DNA of 64,000 nucleotides from NCBI GenBank assembly GCA_900554815.1, contig USIO01000001.1, positions 1 to 64,000 on the forward strand. The letters run 5' to 3'. A program made the translations under genes and the position numbers. Position 1 is the stretch's first letter; each line of letters begins with the position of its first letter. A model generated the notes under the pieces. That model was given only the letters and a program-made list of their open reading frames with translations, was not told the DNA's origin and did not search any database. This DNA is from an uncultured Clostridium sp. GTDB lineage: Bacteria > Bacillota > Clostridia > TANB77 > CAG-508. Below, in pieces: positions 26,661-37,860 of the stretch.

Positions 26661-27910
26661 TATATCACCTCATTATTTATCTTGTTTTTTAATTCATTCC
26701 ATATCTCATTCGTATGTTTATAGTCATCATAGTGTTTTTCTACATCTCTATCATATTTATCTAATTCTTCTAATAGAATTGAAAAACTATTCTTATTAAA
26801 AATACTATTTAGTTTTGGTATTATTTCTACTAGCTTATTTTTCATCTCTTCTATTTTATTTTTATAACTAACTCTATCTTTTATATATAATAATAGAGGC
26901 TTATATTTAATCCAACCTATTGTTGCTTTAAGAAATCTGGTTTCTATACATTCTTCCTTTATGTTTATTTTTCTTAAACATTTTGGATAAACTTTATCCA
27001 TAATTTCTGTATATTTTAAAAATCCATCATGAAAATGGTATACCGGGATTCTAAATATTTTTGAATTCCCTAGTAGTGTGGAAAAAAATGTATCTTCTCC
27101 TCGAGCAAGTGGTGGATTGTAAAATGCTGGAATTTTATCTCTATTATTTAAATTTAAGCACAAAGTTGAACCAGCTACCCATTTTCCTACTCCTTCGCTT
27201 TTTATTTCATATGCTCCTTCCCCTTTAGCTATATTTATATTCGCATAAGTTACTCCATTATTGTTTTGCATTTTTTCCCTTATAGATTCCCATGAAATTA
27301 TATCATTACTAATCACTTCAATAAATTCTTTCATATCATTTTCATTAAATTTTTCACTATAATCTATATATGGTATTGGCGAAATATAACCACAATGAAA
27401 TCCTATTGTTACGTCTGCATTTTCTTTTTCCATAAATTCTAAATGTCTTAAGATATTGTCTTGTTCAAGCCATACATTTTTGCCGTTCTGCTTTGCTATT
27501 GCTACTGGATATTCATCATCATCCCAAAATAATAAGTAATCCATTTTGTATTTTATTGCATAATACATAATTGTATTTCTTCCTTTAGCATGTCCATGTC
27601 CTAAAAAAAAGTTCATATCTTCTGCATTCATCTGATTTCTTACAGTTAGTTTTTTTATTTCCTCTTGTATTTCTTCTGGCGTTATATATTTTATTTTTAT
27701 ATCCTTATATACCTCTGGTATAATATTATAAAATTCTTCTCTTTTGCATTGCTGATATGACGTATCAAAAAGAATAAATATGGTAATTTCTACTTTATTC
27801 TTATATTTTTTTGTTTGTTCTATCATGCTGTTATAATAGCTGTTAATAATTCTACACACATTTGCTCTACCTGTAACAAAACCAATTCCAAATTTAATTT
27901 TCTTTTCCAT
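26660..27910 (-). CDS. Glycosyltransferase-like protein, 416 aa
   Basis: It starts with KFGIGFVTGRANVCRIINSYY and has a DxD-type metal site in LLFWDDDEYPVAI (about residue 140), followed by a large domain with FYNPPLARGEDTFFS (about 270), which resembles the catalytic half of GT-A enzymes acting on glycoproteins or surface polymers. The exact family is not recognised. It is the first gene of the island operon, with the promoter presumably in 27.91-27.98 kb. Confidence 0.65.
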   Translation of the reverse strand: MEKKIKFGIGFVTGRANVCRIINSYYNSMIEQTKKYKNKVEITIFILFDTSYQQCKREEFYNIIPEVYKDIKIKYITPEEIQEEIKKLTVRNQMNAEDMNFFLGHGHAKGRNTIMYYAIKYKMDYLLFWDDDEYPVAIAKQNGKNVWLEQDNILRHLEFMEKENADVTIGFHCGYISPIPYIDYSEKFNENDMKEFIEVISNDIISWESIREKMQNNNGVTYANINIAKGEGAYEIKSEGVGKWVAGSTLCLNLNNRDKIPAFYNPPLARGEDTFFSTLLGNSKIFRIPVYHFHDGFLKYTEIMDKVYPKCLRKINIKEECIETRFLKATIGWIKYKPLLLYIKDRVSYKNKIEEMKNKLVEIIPKLNSIFNKNSFSILLEELDKYDRDVEKHYDDYKHTNEIWNELKNKINNEVI

Positions 27911-28054
27911 ATAAACCTCTTTTCTAAAAACACATTTGTTTTATTTTATCACGTTTTCAAGTGATTGTCAATCTATTCTCTCTCTAGGGGTCAGAGTGTT
28001 CAAGCAATCAAGGTATAAATAATTAAAAGTCATTTATCTTTTAACACTTTTCAG

Positions 28055-28237
28055 TTGTATCTAAATCGTCCAGTCTATGATTATACTGTTGCTATGGCTG
28101 AATTCTTATGTAAAAGTTCTCAAAATGGAAATACTTTGTCTACTGTAAATATTGTTGCTAAAGATAAAATAGACAAAATAAGTACTTTGAATATGATTAC
28201 ATTTGTATATAATAATTGGTTTAATCTATGTAGATAA
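28055..28237 (+). pseudogene. Scar of dacF: two fused dacF fragments
   Basis: The segment at 28078-28118 matches an internal part of dacF (the YTVAMAEFLC region, 23621-23660) and is fused directly to the dacF C-terminal codons from 28123 on. The start lacks the signal peptide and the SVTK region. This is a recombination remnant, not a functional enzyme. Confidence 0.75.
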
Positions 28238-28361
28238 ATCTAGTAATAAATGTTATGGAGTCTGTACCTAAATTTAATTACAAACTCCATAATATTTATT
28301 ATATTTATTTTACTTCTGTTTTCCATAGCCCATGTTTATTACAATAAGCATATAAAACAGC
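28123..28361. repeat. Right copy of the 239-bp direct repeat flanking the glycan island
   Basis: See the left copy at 24294-24532. The right copy runs into the intact desulfoferrodoxin gene, so this copy holds the original downstream junction and the left copy holds the intact dacF. Confidence 0.9.
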
Positions 28362-28685
28362 GTTTGGCAAATATTTAAATTTTACTGTTGTTGTTTGTTC
28401 TGGCAATAATCTAATTCTTGTTGTTTGATTATCAGCTACTTGAGCAATCCACATTATATAATGCTCTTTTTCCATAGGATGCTCTATTTCTCCTACTTTA
28501 ACAATAATCTCATCTCCTACATGTTCATAAACAGGAACATGTTTTTCTGTAGAAGCATCTGTGGTATTAGCTAACATTAATTCCATTGCTTTTCCACAAC
28601 ATTTTATGTTTTCAGGTTTTCCACTTATAAAACCTATTATATTGTCACAAACTGAACATTTATAAAATCTTACATTTTCTTTCAT
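28305..28685 (-). CDS. dfx: Desulfoferrodoxin (superoxide reductase)
   Basis: A 126-aa two-centre protein: an N-terminal desulforedoxin-like Cys4 iron site (CSVC, CC) and a C-terminal catalytic iron site with His ligands in KHVPVYEH, HPMEKEHY, and the Cys/His of YCNKHGLW. It reduces superoxide to hydrogen peroxide, typical of strict anaerobes. A 3' fragment of this gene is present in the left repeat copy at 24.5 kb. Confidence 0.92.
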   Translation of the reverse strand: MKENVRFYKCSVCDNIIGFISGKPENIKCCGKAMELMLANTTDASTEKHVPVYEHVGDEIIVKVGEIEHPMEKEHYIMWIAQVADNQTTRIRLLPEQTTTVKFKYLPNAVLYAYCNKHGLWKTEVK

Positions 28686-28710
28686 ATTTCATAGTCTCCT
28701 TTTATATTTA

Positions 28711-29676
<966 letters not shown>

Positions 29677-29702
29677 TTATTTCTTTTATATATTTTTGTC
29701 AA

Positions 29703-31665
29703 TTATTCCTCAATCATATTTTCTAGTTCTTTTATTTTATCTCTAAGTTCTGCCGCTTTTTCAAATTCCATTTGACTTGCATGTTTTAACATTTCATCAG
29801 TTAATTTTGTAATAATATCTTTAATATCTTCATCTTTTTCAATATTATAATTATTACTAATACTTTCTACAATAGTTGCTTTAATTGTATCTCTAACAGA
29901 TTTTTTTATAGTTTGTGGAGTAAGATTGTGGTCAATATTATATTGTTTTTGAATTGCTCTTCTTCTATTTGTTTCGCTTATTGCCTTTTCCATAGAAGAT
30001 GTTAGTTCATCTGCATACATAATAACTTGTCCATCTGTATTTCTTGCGGCACGTCCAATAGTTTGTATTAGTGATCTTTCTGAGCGTAAGAACCCCTCTT
30101 TATCTGCATCTAAAATAGCAACTAATGACACTTCTGGTAAGTCTAGTCCTTCTCTTAATAAGTTAATTCCTACTAAGACATCAAATTCTCCTATTCTTAA
30201 ATCACGTATAATTTCCATTCTCTCCAAAGCTTTTGTTTCTGAATGCATATATTTTACTTTAATACCTAATCCCTTTAAATAAGAAGTTAAATCTTCTGCC
30301 ATTTTTTTAGTAAGTGTAGTAACTAAAACTCTTTCTGATTTTTCAGTCCTTAAGTTGATTTGTTCTATTAAATCATCTATTTGATTAATTACAGGCTTCA
30401 CTATAACTTCAGGATCAAGCAATCCCGTAGGTCTTATAATTTGTTCAACAATATTTCCTCTAGAATGTTCAATTTCATATTCTGCAGGAGTTGCACTTAC
30501 AAAAATACATTGATTTATTTTTTTTTCAAATTCATTAAATTTCAATGGTCTATTATCATATGCAGATGGCAAACGAAATCCATACTTTACAAGTGAATCT
30601 TTACGTGATTTATCTCCATTATACATGCCTCTAACTTGTGGAATTGTAGCATGTGATTCATCTATTAATAATAAAAAATCTTTTGGAAAATAATCAAATA
30701 ATGTATAGGGAGCACTTCCTTCTTCTCTACCGCTAATATGTCGCGAATAGTTTTCTATTCCCGAGCAAAACCCAGTTTCTTTAAGCATTTCTATATCAAA
30801 GTTAGTTCTTTCTTCTATTCGTTGTGCTTCTATTAATTTATTATTATTTTTAAAAAATTTTATTCTTTTTTCTAGTTCATCTTCTATTGTTATTACTGCT
30901 CTATCTAATTTTTCTTTACTAGTTACATATTGCGAAGCTGGTGGAATTAAAACATGTTTTCTTGAGCCTATTGTTTTTCCTGTTAAAGGATTTATTTCAT
31001 TTATTTTTTCAATTTCATCTCCCCAGAATTCCACTCTAACAGCAGATTCACTTTCAGATGATGGATATATTTCTAGTACGTCTCCTTTAGCTCGAAAAGT
31101 GCCTCTTTTAAAATCTATTTCATTTCTTGAATATTGCATTTTTATCAATTTTTTCATTACATCATCTCTTGATTTATTCATTTGTAAGCGCAAAGATAAC
31201 ATCATTTCTTGATAATCAACTGGATCTCCTAATCCATAAATACATGATACGGAGGCAACAATAATTACATCTCTTCTTTCAAATAAAGCCAATGTTGCTG
31301 AATGACGTAGTTTGTCAATTTCATCATTAATTGAAGAATCTTTCTCAATATATGTATCTGATGAAGCAATATATGCTTCCGGCTGGTAATAGTCATAGTA
31401 TGAGACAAAATACTCCACGTTGTTTCCGTGGGAAAAACTCTTTGAATTCAGAATATAGCTGTCCAGCTAAGGTCTTATTATGTGCTAAAACCAATGTTGG
31501 TTTCTGAACTTGCTGAATAATATTTGCCATTGTAAAAGTTTTTCCAGAGCCCGTAACTCCTAGAAGTGTCTGGAATTTCTTGCCCTCTTTTATTCCATTA
31601 GATAGGTATTCTATTGCCTTAGGTTGGTCTCCTGTTGGCTTGTAATCTGATACTAATTTGAACAT
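29703..31665 (-). CDS. uvrB: Excinuclease ABC subunit UvrB, needing a +1 frameshift at CGG codon 80
   Basis: The first 79 codons include Walker A (GVTGSGKT). At CGG (31426-31428) the frame breaks; skipping the C gives [22 protein letters not shown], the beta-hairpin region of UvrB, and the frame then runs intact to a UVR domain at the C-terminus (about residues 615-653). The total is 653 aa, the family norm. Helicase motifs ([32 protein letters not shown]) are all present. It loads onto damaged DNA in nucleotide excision repair. The split is not accompanied by any other decay. Confidence 0.93.
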
Positions 31666-31898
31666 ATTTCCTCCTTGTGACCTTGTTAAAAATGAACACT
31701 ATTAACCACAAAAATTCGTGTAATTCTCAAAAAAATTCGTGTAAGAGGTAATTTTATAGTAAAAATTTCGATAAATTTGGTAACATAAAGTGGCTTTACA
31801 CGAATTTGGTCACAAACTTTATTTAAATTTCCGAGACATTGGCTCGTAAAATATTATAGCACACTTATCATTATTTTTTGAATTTTTACAGAAATAAA
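31666..31898. other. Intergenic region with repeated and inverted AAAAATTCGTGTAA elements
   Basis: AAAAATTCGTGTAA occurs at 31710-31723 and 31731-31744, with an inverted TTACACGAATTT at about 31796-31807. The last element continues as GGTCACAAACTTT, which recurs with few changes at 33904-33930. No gene is seen. Confidence 0.5.
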
Positions 31899-32441
31899 TT
31901 ATCTCATTATTTCGGTATTCTCTTTAACTTGCAGTCTTTCTTTATAGTAATCAATAACTGCTTGTAACTCCCTATCAAAATATAATCTTCTTGGATTATC
32001 ACTTTTTTTGTTATTTAAAATTTCTAGAATTTGATTTATAGAATAAAACTCAACTGTAAATCCACCATTTTTTTCATTTTCAGTTAAATCTCTTTCATCG
32101 GAAATATTTTCTATATGTCCGAGATAATAATAAGTTACAGCTAATCTATTTATTGTATTTCCATTTCTTTCAGGATAATCTGGTTGAAAATATCTTACTT
32201 TTACAAATGGTTTTAATTGTTCAGGTTTCATATCAACACCTATTTCTTCCTTTAATTCCCTATATATTGTTTCATCTGGAGTTTCTTTTCCGTCAATTGA
32301 ACCTCCTGGCAATAGGAAAACACCTCCATAATTTGCGACTAATATTTCATTTGAAGAATTAATAAATATTGCTCTACTTTTTAATTTCTTCTTTGTAAAC
32401 TGCTCATTGATATTCTCATCATTGATTATTATAGTTTTCAT
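31899..32441 (-). CDS. Nudix hydrolase
   Basis: The start is set at 32441 (MKTIIINDENINE), with AAAGGA upstream at good spacing. The 180-aa protein carries the Nudix box GSIDGKETPDETIYRELKEE-IG (about residues 66-88; the catalytic ELKEEIG is intact) and a C-terminal YYKERL segment. It would cleave a nucleoside-diphosphate-linked substrate; which one is unknown. It lies in the repeat-flanked block with the AlbA-type regulator. Confidence 0.85.
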   Translation of the reverse strand: MKTIIINDENINEQFTKKKLKSRAIFINSSNEILVANYGGVFLLPGGSIDGKETPDETIYRELKEEIGVDMKPEQLKPFVKVRYFQPDYPERNGNTINRLAVTYYYLGHIENISDERDLTENEKNGGFTVEFYSINQILEILNNKKSDNPRRLYFDRELQAVIDYYKERLQVKENTEIMR

Positions 32442-32504
32442 TATTTCCATTCCTTTTTTATAAGATGTTTCAATTACTTTTATACTTGAATAATTATAAT
32501 ATAT

Positions 32505-33803
32505 TTATTTAAGTGCATTCCAGTGTCCATTTTTATTTGCTCCTATACGTTTAATATACTCTTTATTCTTTAAGGAACGCAAAATTTTATTAATATAGGA
32601 TTCACTATAATTAGTCAATTTCACAAAATCACTAGTTTTATAAGCATTATTATCTTTTATTAAAGATAATATTTTGATTTCTGATTCATTTAAATCTGTA
32701 TATATATTTTCCACGTTAATGCCATCCAATAATTTTTTGTTAAGTGGTATGGTAACAATCACAGTGTGCTCACTAATATAAAAGGCATTCTTTCCATAGT
32801 TTTTTACTATCAGTGGAATACCATGCCCAGTTTGATCAATATAATCTAAATCTGAAAAAATTTTCAAGAGCTTTTTATTAATAGGTTTCGAAACTCCTGC
32901 AAAAAAATCTTCTTTTGTTAACGCTGATGGTAATCCCCCGTTTGATACAATTTCTATTCTGTCATCGTATATATAAACAGCAGGTGGAATTTCTTCAGCC
33001 CACTTTGTATGAATACAAGCATTTAGCCATGCTTCTTTAAAAGAACTAAAATCAAAGTATTTTTCTTCTTTTCTTTGAATTCCTCCAACTTTTACTTTTG
33101 TTTCATTTATGCTTTCCATATATTCTAAAACATTATTAACAGATAACAACAAACATTTTCCACCATATTCAGTTCTTTTCAACATTACTGCTTTGTCTAA
33201 TCCTGCAAAAGTCACTACTTTAATAGATATATCATTAGAGTCCGCTAACAGCTCAGCCATAAAATTAAATTTACCATCATTTGTCTTTAATCCTAGATTA
33301 TCCTCAAATTTTTCATTATTAATTCTAATATCATTCGATATATATAATCCTTTTAACATCTTAAATGTTAGATTTTGATTAGAGGCTAATTTATTAACTA
33401 TATAATCTGGTTCTCCCTCTCTATTTATTAATGCTTTTAACATTTCTGGAGAAAGTCCTCTATCTTCATCGAATGATCTACTATAATATTTTCCAAATGC
33501 TGAATATGGAATATCATTTCCTTTTGCAAACACTTTGATAACCTTTTTGTCTCCTATCAATTCTAATGCTATATTAGGAATTATTTGCGGTTTTATGCCT
33601 TCAGCTATCTTTCTTGATATATCTCTTAAAGTATTTTCATTTAAATCTTTTTGTCCTATTACATCTCCATTGTTTTTTACTCCAAAATATACTGTTCCTT
33701 CTCCATGTTTATTCAACATAGCTGATAATGATATTACTCCTTCAATAATTTCGCTTGTACTCTTTTTAAATTCTACTTTTTCAGTCTCCATTCCTAAATT
33801 CAT
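32505..33803 (-). CDS. AlbA_2-type DNA-binding / ATPase-like regulator
   Basis: The start is set at ATG 33803 (MNLGMETEKVEFK), 7 nt after GGAGG; the longer frame upstream is just the promoter repeats. The 432-aa protein has an N-terminal AlbA_2 (Schlafen-like) domain (EKVEFKKSTSEI ... GEGTVYFGVKNNGDVIGQ), a GHKL-type ATP-binding C-terminal domain (NGGLPSALT, QTGHGIPLIVKNYG), and a winged-helix end (YSESYINKILRSLKNKEYI). Such proteins act as transcription regulators. It has a repeat-rich promoter of its own. Confidence 0.75.
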   Translation of the reverse strand: MNLGMETEKVEFKKSTSEIIEGVISLSAMLNKHGEGTVYFGVKNNGDVIGQKDLNENTLRDISRKIAEGIKPQIIPNIALELIGDKKVIKVFAKGNDIPYSAFGKYYSRSFDEDRGLSPEMLKALINREGEPDYIVNKLASNQNLTFKMLKGLYISNDIRINNEKFEDNLGLKTNDGKFNFMAELLADSNDISIKVVTFAGLDKAVMLKRTEYGGKCLLLSVNNVLEYMESINETKVKVGGIQRKEEKYFDFSSFKEAWLNACIHTKWAEEIPPAVYIYDDRIEIVSNGGLPSALTKEDFFAGVSKPINKKLLKIFSDLDYIDQTGHGIPLIVKNYGKNAFYISEHTVIVTIPLNKKLLDGINVENIYTDLNESEIKILSLIKDNNAYKTSDFVKLTNYSESYINKILRSLKNKEYIKRIGANKNGHWNALK

Positions 33804-33835
33804 ATTATCCCTCCAAAGTATAAAATAATTTTGCT

Positions 33836-33878
33836 TTATTCTATACTTTATTCTATACTTTATTCTATACTTTGTCAA
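33836..33878 (-). promoter_or_regulatory. Promoter built of three tandem 12-bp repeats upstream of the AlbA-type regulator
   Basis: On the - strand TTGACA (33873-33878) is followed by three tandem copies of AAGTATAGAATA, each able to supply a TATAGAAT-like -10. The 12-bp period puts copies at similar helical faces, which looks like an operator array, possibly for autoregulation by the adjacent gene. Confidence 0.55.
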
Positions 33879-34076
33879 ATTTTTAATGAAATTATGTTAT
33901 CCTACATGAATTGGGTCACAAACTTTTTTGTTTCTTTAGTTTTATTTAGTTCTTTTAGGCTTATTTAGTCATTTTTTTAATAAACTAAGTAATTGTGCAT
34001 TTTCTTCTAAGTCTTCTTTAAATATATTTCTTTTAAATTCTAAAAACTTTTTTATGTGTTAAAATATGTGTCGTTT

Positions 34077-36023
34077 TTAGTTTGCTATAATTCCAACAAT
34101 ATGTTGCTTAATTTTTATGATATCTGTTACACTTATTTTTCCGTCTATATTAGCATCAGCTGCTATCATTTCAATTTCCTCTAAAGTTTCTAATCCAACT
34201 ACATTTCTTTTTGCTTTTACTAAATCTGTTGTTGTAACATTGCCATCACCAGAAATATCAGCAATTATTATTAATATATACTCTATATTTCCCGATAAAT
34301 TTAATTTCATTCCCGTTCCTAAAATATCATCTTGTTTCAATTCAATTCCATTATTATTAACTATTTTATAAGAAGCATTAGTAGTAATTAATTCATCAAA
34401 AAATTGTTTTGTTGTATTTGACGGTATATTATATATTATCTTTTTATTATTATCAATTTTATAATTATTAGAAGTAATTGGGTCTAGTTCTAGATTATAA
34501 ATTACAATTTCTTTTGTAACTTCATTGCCTGATTCGTCTATTGCATATAAAGTATAAACTCCAGTTTTGTCAATATTAAAATTTGTTTCTATAATTTTCC
34601 CAAGTAGTCCTTCTCCTATTACATTGCCATTATCTTTAAAATACGATATTTCTTTACTTCCTTCTGCCCACTTAATTCTTCTAATATATGAATCTTTACT
34701 TGTAACAGTTACATTAATTTGTTTAGGATTATTACTATCTTGTTGTAAAGTGATTATTGGCTTTTCTATAGGATTTTGTTCATCAATTCCTAGAATATTT
34801 TTAGTTAACATATAAGAGTATCCATGTTCATCTTCCACATAAACATTTATTATGCAATCATTTTTAACAGAGTATTTTCCTATTACACTCTTGCCTCTTA
34901 TAATTGTAATTTCTTCTCCATTTTCTTTAAAATAATCTAAATCTATATTATCCCCTATTTCCACTTTCATTTTTACTATATCACAAATATTATTTGTTGC
35001 ACTAATTGTTAAGTCTCCTTTGTTTTTATTGTCCAATTGTGCAATTGAAATTTGAATATCCTTTTTTTCTTCAAAAATTTCTTCGTATACCATCTTTTGG
35101 TAGCCAAGCTCGTCTTCAAAATAGAAAACATATGTATTATCTTCTGGTGCTATATAAATTATGTCTACATTTTTGCCTTGTGTAAATTCTAAATCTTCTC
35201 CTTTATTTTTAAAATCTTCAAATGTAGTAATTTCTGATTCTTTTGCAACTTTTATTTTTATTATATTGCAAATTGTATTTGTAGCTTTTATTCTTACCTG
35301 CCTTGCAGTTTCTTCATTAAAAATATCAACATAAATTGGTGTAGTTTGAGTATCTAGGTATATTTGATATATTGATTCATATCCTTGATTATCCTGTGCA
35401 TATATAACATAAATTCCGGGTTCTGTAATTTGAGTATATTTTGCAGAAACATTAGAACTTGGTATAAATTCTATGTTTGTTCCTTCTTTTGAAAAATCAA
35501 TATTTTCATTTGGATTCTCTTTTTTGGCAATTTTTAAAGCTTGAATAATATTATTTTTGCTTGTTACTTCTATTGTTATATGTAGAGGGTTGTCTTTATC
35601 TTTAATTAAGTTAATGCTTGGATACTCACTAGGGTCTTTTAATGTTATTCTGCTTAAAAACTTGTCTCCTCTAGAATTTTTAGCATAAACTGTATAACTT
35701 CCATATCCGTCTAGCAAAAAAGATAATTTAATTTCTTTAGAAGGGTTAATATCAAATGTATAAACATCGCTATTGTTTTCCTCAAAATAGTTAATTTCAT
35801 CAAGTTCCACATATTTATGAGCATATTTTAATTCTGTAATGTCATATTCTTTATCTGTTGCGATAATATTAATTTTGTTTAATTCTTGCTCATCTCTTTT
35901 TAGTTCAACATAAAGTGTACCACTTGTCTTGTTGCTATTATTTGCATTTACATTTAAAGAAAATATTATTTGCAAAATTATTATGCTTATTATTATAAAC
36001 AATATTATTGTTTTTTTTCTCAT
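34077..36023 (-). CDS. Secreted multi-domain protein with a C-terminal dockerin-like module
   Basis: The start is set at ATG 36023 behind GGAGAG. The 648-aa protein has a signal peptide (about residues 1-28), a series of Ig-like/bacterial-adhesin-like repeats with a recurring LYAIDESG-type closing strand (GIYVIYAQDNQGY, YVFYFEDELGY, INVYVEDEHGY), and a C-terminal pair of calcium-binding loops (DISGDGNVTTTDLVKAK and DANIDGKISVTDIIKIK, about 585-645) matching type I dockerin repeats. A cell-surface or cellulosome-like docking role is inferred. No catalytic domain is visible. Confidence 0.75.
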   Translation of the reverse strand: MRKKTIILFIIISIIILQIIFSLNVNANNSNKTSGTLYVELKRDEQELNKINIIATDKEYDITELKYAHKYVELDEINYFEENNSDVYTFDINPSKEIKLSFLLDGYGSYTVYAKNSRGDKFLSRITLKDPSEYPSINLIKDKDNPLHITIEVTSKNNIIQALKIAKKENPNENIDFSKEGTNIEFIPSSNVSAKYTQITEPGIYVIYAQDNQGYESIYQIYLDTQTTPIYVDIFNEETARQVRIKATNTICNIIKIKVAKESEITTFEDFKNKGEDLEFTQGKNVDIIYIAPEDNTYVFYFEDELGYQKMVYEEIFEEKKDIQISIAQLDNKNKGDLTISATNNICDIVKMKVEIGDNIDLDYFKENGEEITIIRGKSVIGKYSVKNDCIINVYVEDEHGYSYMLTKNILGIDEQNPIEKPIITLQQDSNNPKQINVTVTSKDSYIRRIKWAEGSKEISYFKDNGNVIGEGLLGKIIETNFNIDKTGVYTLYAIDESGNEVTKEIVIYNLELDPITSNNYKIDNNKKIIYNIPSNTTKQFFDELITTNASYKIVNNNGIELKQDDILGTGMKLNLSGNIEYILIIIADISGDGNVTTTDLVKAKRNVVGLETLEEIEMIAADANIDGKISVTDIIKIKQHIVGIIAN

Positions 36024-36032
36024 TATTCTCAC

Positions 36033-36346
36033 TCTCCATTTATTTATTATATCACATTTCGTTGCATGTTTCTATACTAATATATAAATCATATCTTAAT
36101 TATAAATTGCAATAATAAGTATCTTGCAAAAAAATTACAAATAATTTTACAACTCTAATTATATTTGACAAAACCATGTTAATATTTTTCTTTCCTTTCT
36201 CTGGATTTCCTCATTTATTTTAAATTTAACATAGAGTATTATATAATATTTAATAATATAAGTAAATGGTAGTATAATAAAAACGTAAAAAGCTTGTATA
36301 TTGTAAAACATACTAGTCTTTTACGTTTTTATTGTTAAAGCTAATT
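36033..36346. other. Intergenic stretch between the dockerin-like and prepilin-like genes
   Basis: AT-rich with no gene. It contains the hairpin AAAAACGTAAAA/TTTTACGTTTTT (36279-36290 and 36319-36330), a probable terminator for the prepilin-like gene on the - strand. Confidence 0.55.
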
Positions 36347-37597
36347 TTAATTTATATAAGTAATCGTAACATTTTCATTATTGAGTAATCCTTCTAATTC
36401 AGCTCCATTTATTACGTTATTTAAATTATTTCTGTCTAATATATATATATTACAAGTATCTGGGGGAAGTGGATTAGATAAATTCTCTATTTTTATATTT
36501 GAAGATGAAATTTCTGGCATTTCTACTTCTTCTGAAACTTTCTCTGTACATATTTCCTTTAACGTTGGTGGCAATAATATTTCGCTGTTATTTATTTTCA
36601 GGTTAAAATTTATTTCATTTGTTGAAGTAATCGAAGTGGATGCTTCTCCATACATGTTGGCTATAGTACCATAAAAATTTAAATAACCAATTTTCGGTAA
36701 ATATACACTATCATTTAAAATCATATTACCATTTTCTGCTACCGCACATGTTTCATTATTAACGTATATTATACCTTCTTCCTCTGTTGTGCTTTCATGG
36801 AAAAAAGCAGAAAGCAACATTTCATTACTTTTAACTCCAATTATTAAATTTTGCGTAAATAAGTTTTTAGATATCTTTGTTATTGGTTTTCCATTTATAT
36901 AACTTGGTATTATGATTATGTTTGTTTTGCTTATAAATTCTTTTGCCTCTGTTTCTGTCAATGGTATCGTACCAGTATAATTTGAATTTAACCCTGTAAT
37001 ATATATTTCTTCACCTAGGTCCTTATAAAGAAATTGACTTGCATCTCCTTGTACTTCTACTATAGTGGTCGTTTTTATAGGATTACAGATTATTTCATTA
37101 TCTTCACTATCTTTGGCCTTTGCATATATAGTATATTCTGTTCCTTTTGCAGTTTTGTAATTTGTTTCGTCAACTATCGCTTTAGGCAAACCTATGAATG
37201 TATATTCATTTGAACTTTGTAGTTCTGTATAGTTTGTTCCATCTATGCTAAATTGATAATCTTTTAAATTATTTTTATTTATTTTTACTGTTATATTGTC
37301 TTCCTTGCGCTCCACAACTTCCAACAATGCATCTTCATTATTTATTTCATCTAATTCATTTAGTAAAGTGTTCATTTCATTTTGTTCGCTTTGTATTGCA
37401 TTGTTCATTAAGTCAGCAACGTCTTGTGCCTTTTTTATTATCCCGTCATCTCCTAATAAATCTGTAATGGTTACTCCTGCTAATATTAGCAAGACAACGA
37501 TAGTTATTACAAGAGCTACTAGGGTAATACCCGTTTCCCCATTAGTTTGTGTCAAGTAATTGTTTGCAATTTCCTTTAATGTTGATTTTGTTTTCAT
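36347..37597 (-). CDS. Prepilin-like / surface protein with an N-terminal methylation-type helix
   Basis: The start is set at ATG 37597, 11 nt after AGGAGG. A 416-aa protein. After a short basic leader comes GETGITLVALVITIVVLLILAGV, here seen in two overlapping halves, the type IV prepilin-like cleavage region and hydrophobic helix common in Clostridial surface proteins. The rest (about 60-416) is extracellular with Ig-like and leucine-containing segments I do not recognise. It neighbours the dockerin-like protein and two membrane-anchored proteins. Confidence 0.65.
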   Translation of the reverse strand: MKTKSTLKEIANNYLTQTNGETGITLVALVITIVVLLILAGVTITDLLGDDGIIKKAQDVADLMNNAIQSEQNEMNTLLNELDEINNEDALLEVVERKEDNITVKINKNNLKDYQFSIDGTNYTELQSSNEYTFIGLPKAIVDETNYKTAKGTEYTIYAKAKDSEDNEIICNPIKTTTIVEVQGDASQFLYKDLGEEIYITGLNSNYTGTIPLTETEAKEFISKTNIIIIPSYINGKPITKISKNLFTQNLIIGVKSNEMLLSAFFHESTTEEEGIIYVNNETCAVAENGNMILNDSVYLPKIGYLNFYGTIANMYGEASTSITSTNEINFNLKINNSEILLPPTLKEICTEKVSEEVEMPEISSSNIKIENLSNPLPPDTCNIYILDRNNLNNVINGAELEGLLNNENVTITYIN

Positions 37598-37860
37598 TTT
37601 ATTCAATTCCTCCTTTGTATAAAAACATTTTTTTGTCTTTAAACATTATATATGTTTTGACGATTTTTATCAATGCTTTTACCAATATGAAAATATAAAT
37701 TTTGTCAAATGTGGAATTTGATAAATTTTCGGACAAATATATAAATCATATCTTAATAAATATTTTATAAATTTTATTAAATCTATAGACTTTTTTATTT
37801 TTATTGTGTATTATTATATCATAATATTAAAATCATTTATATATTTTAGGAGGCAAACTT

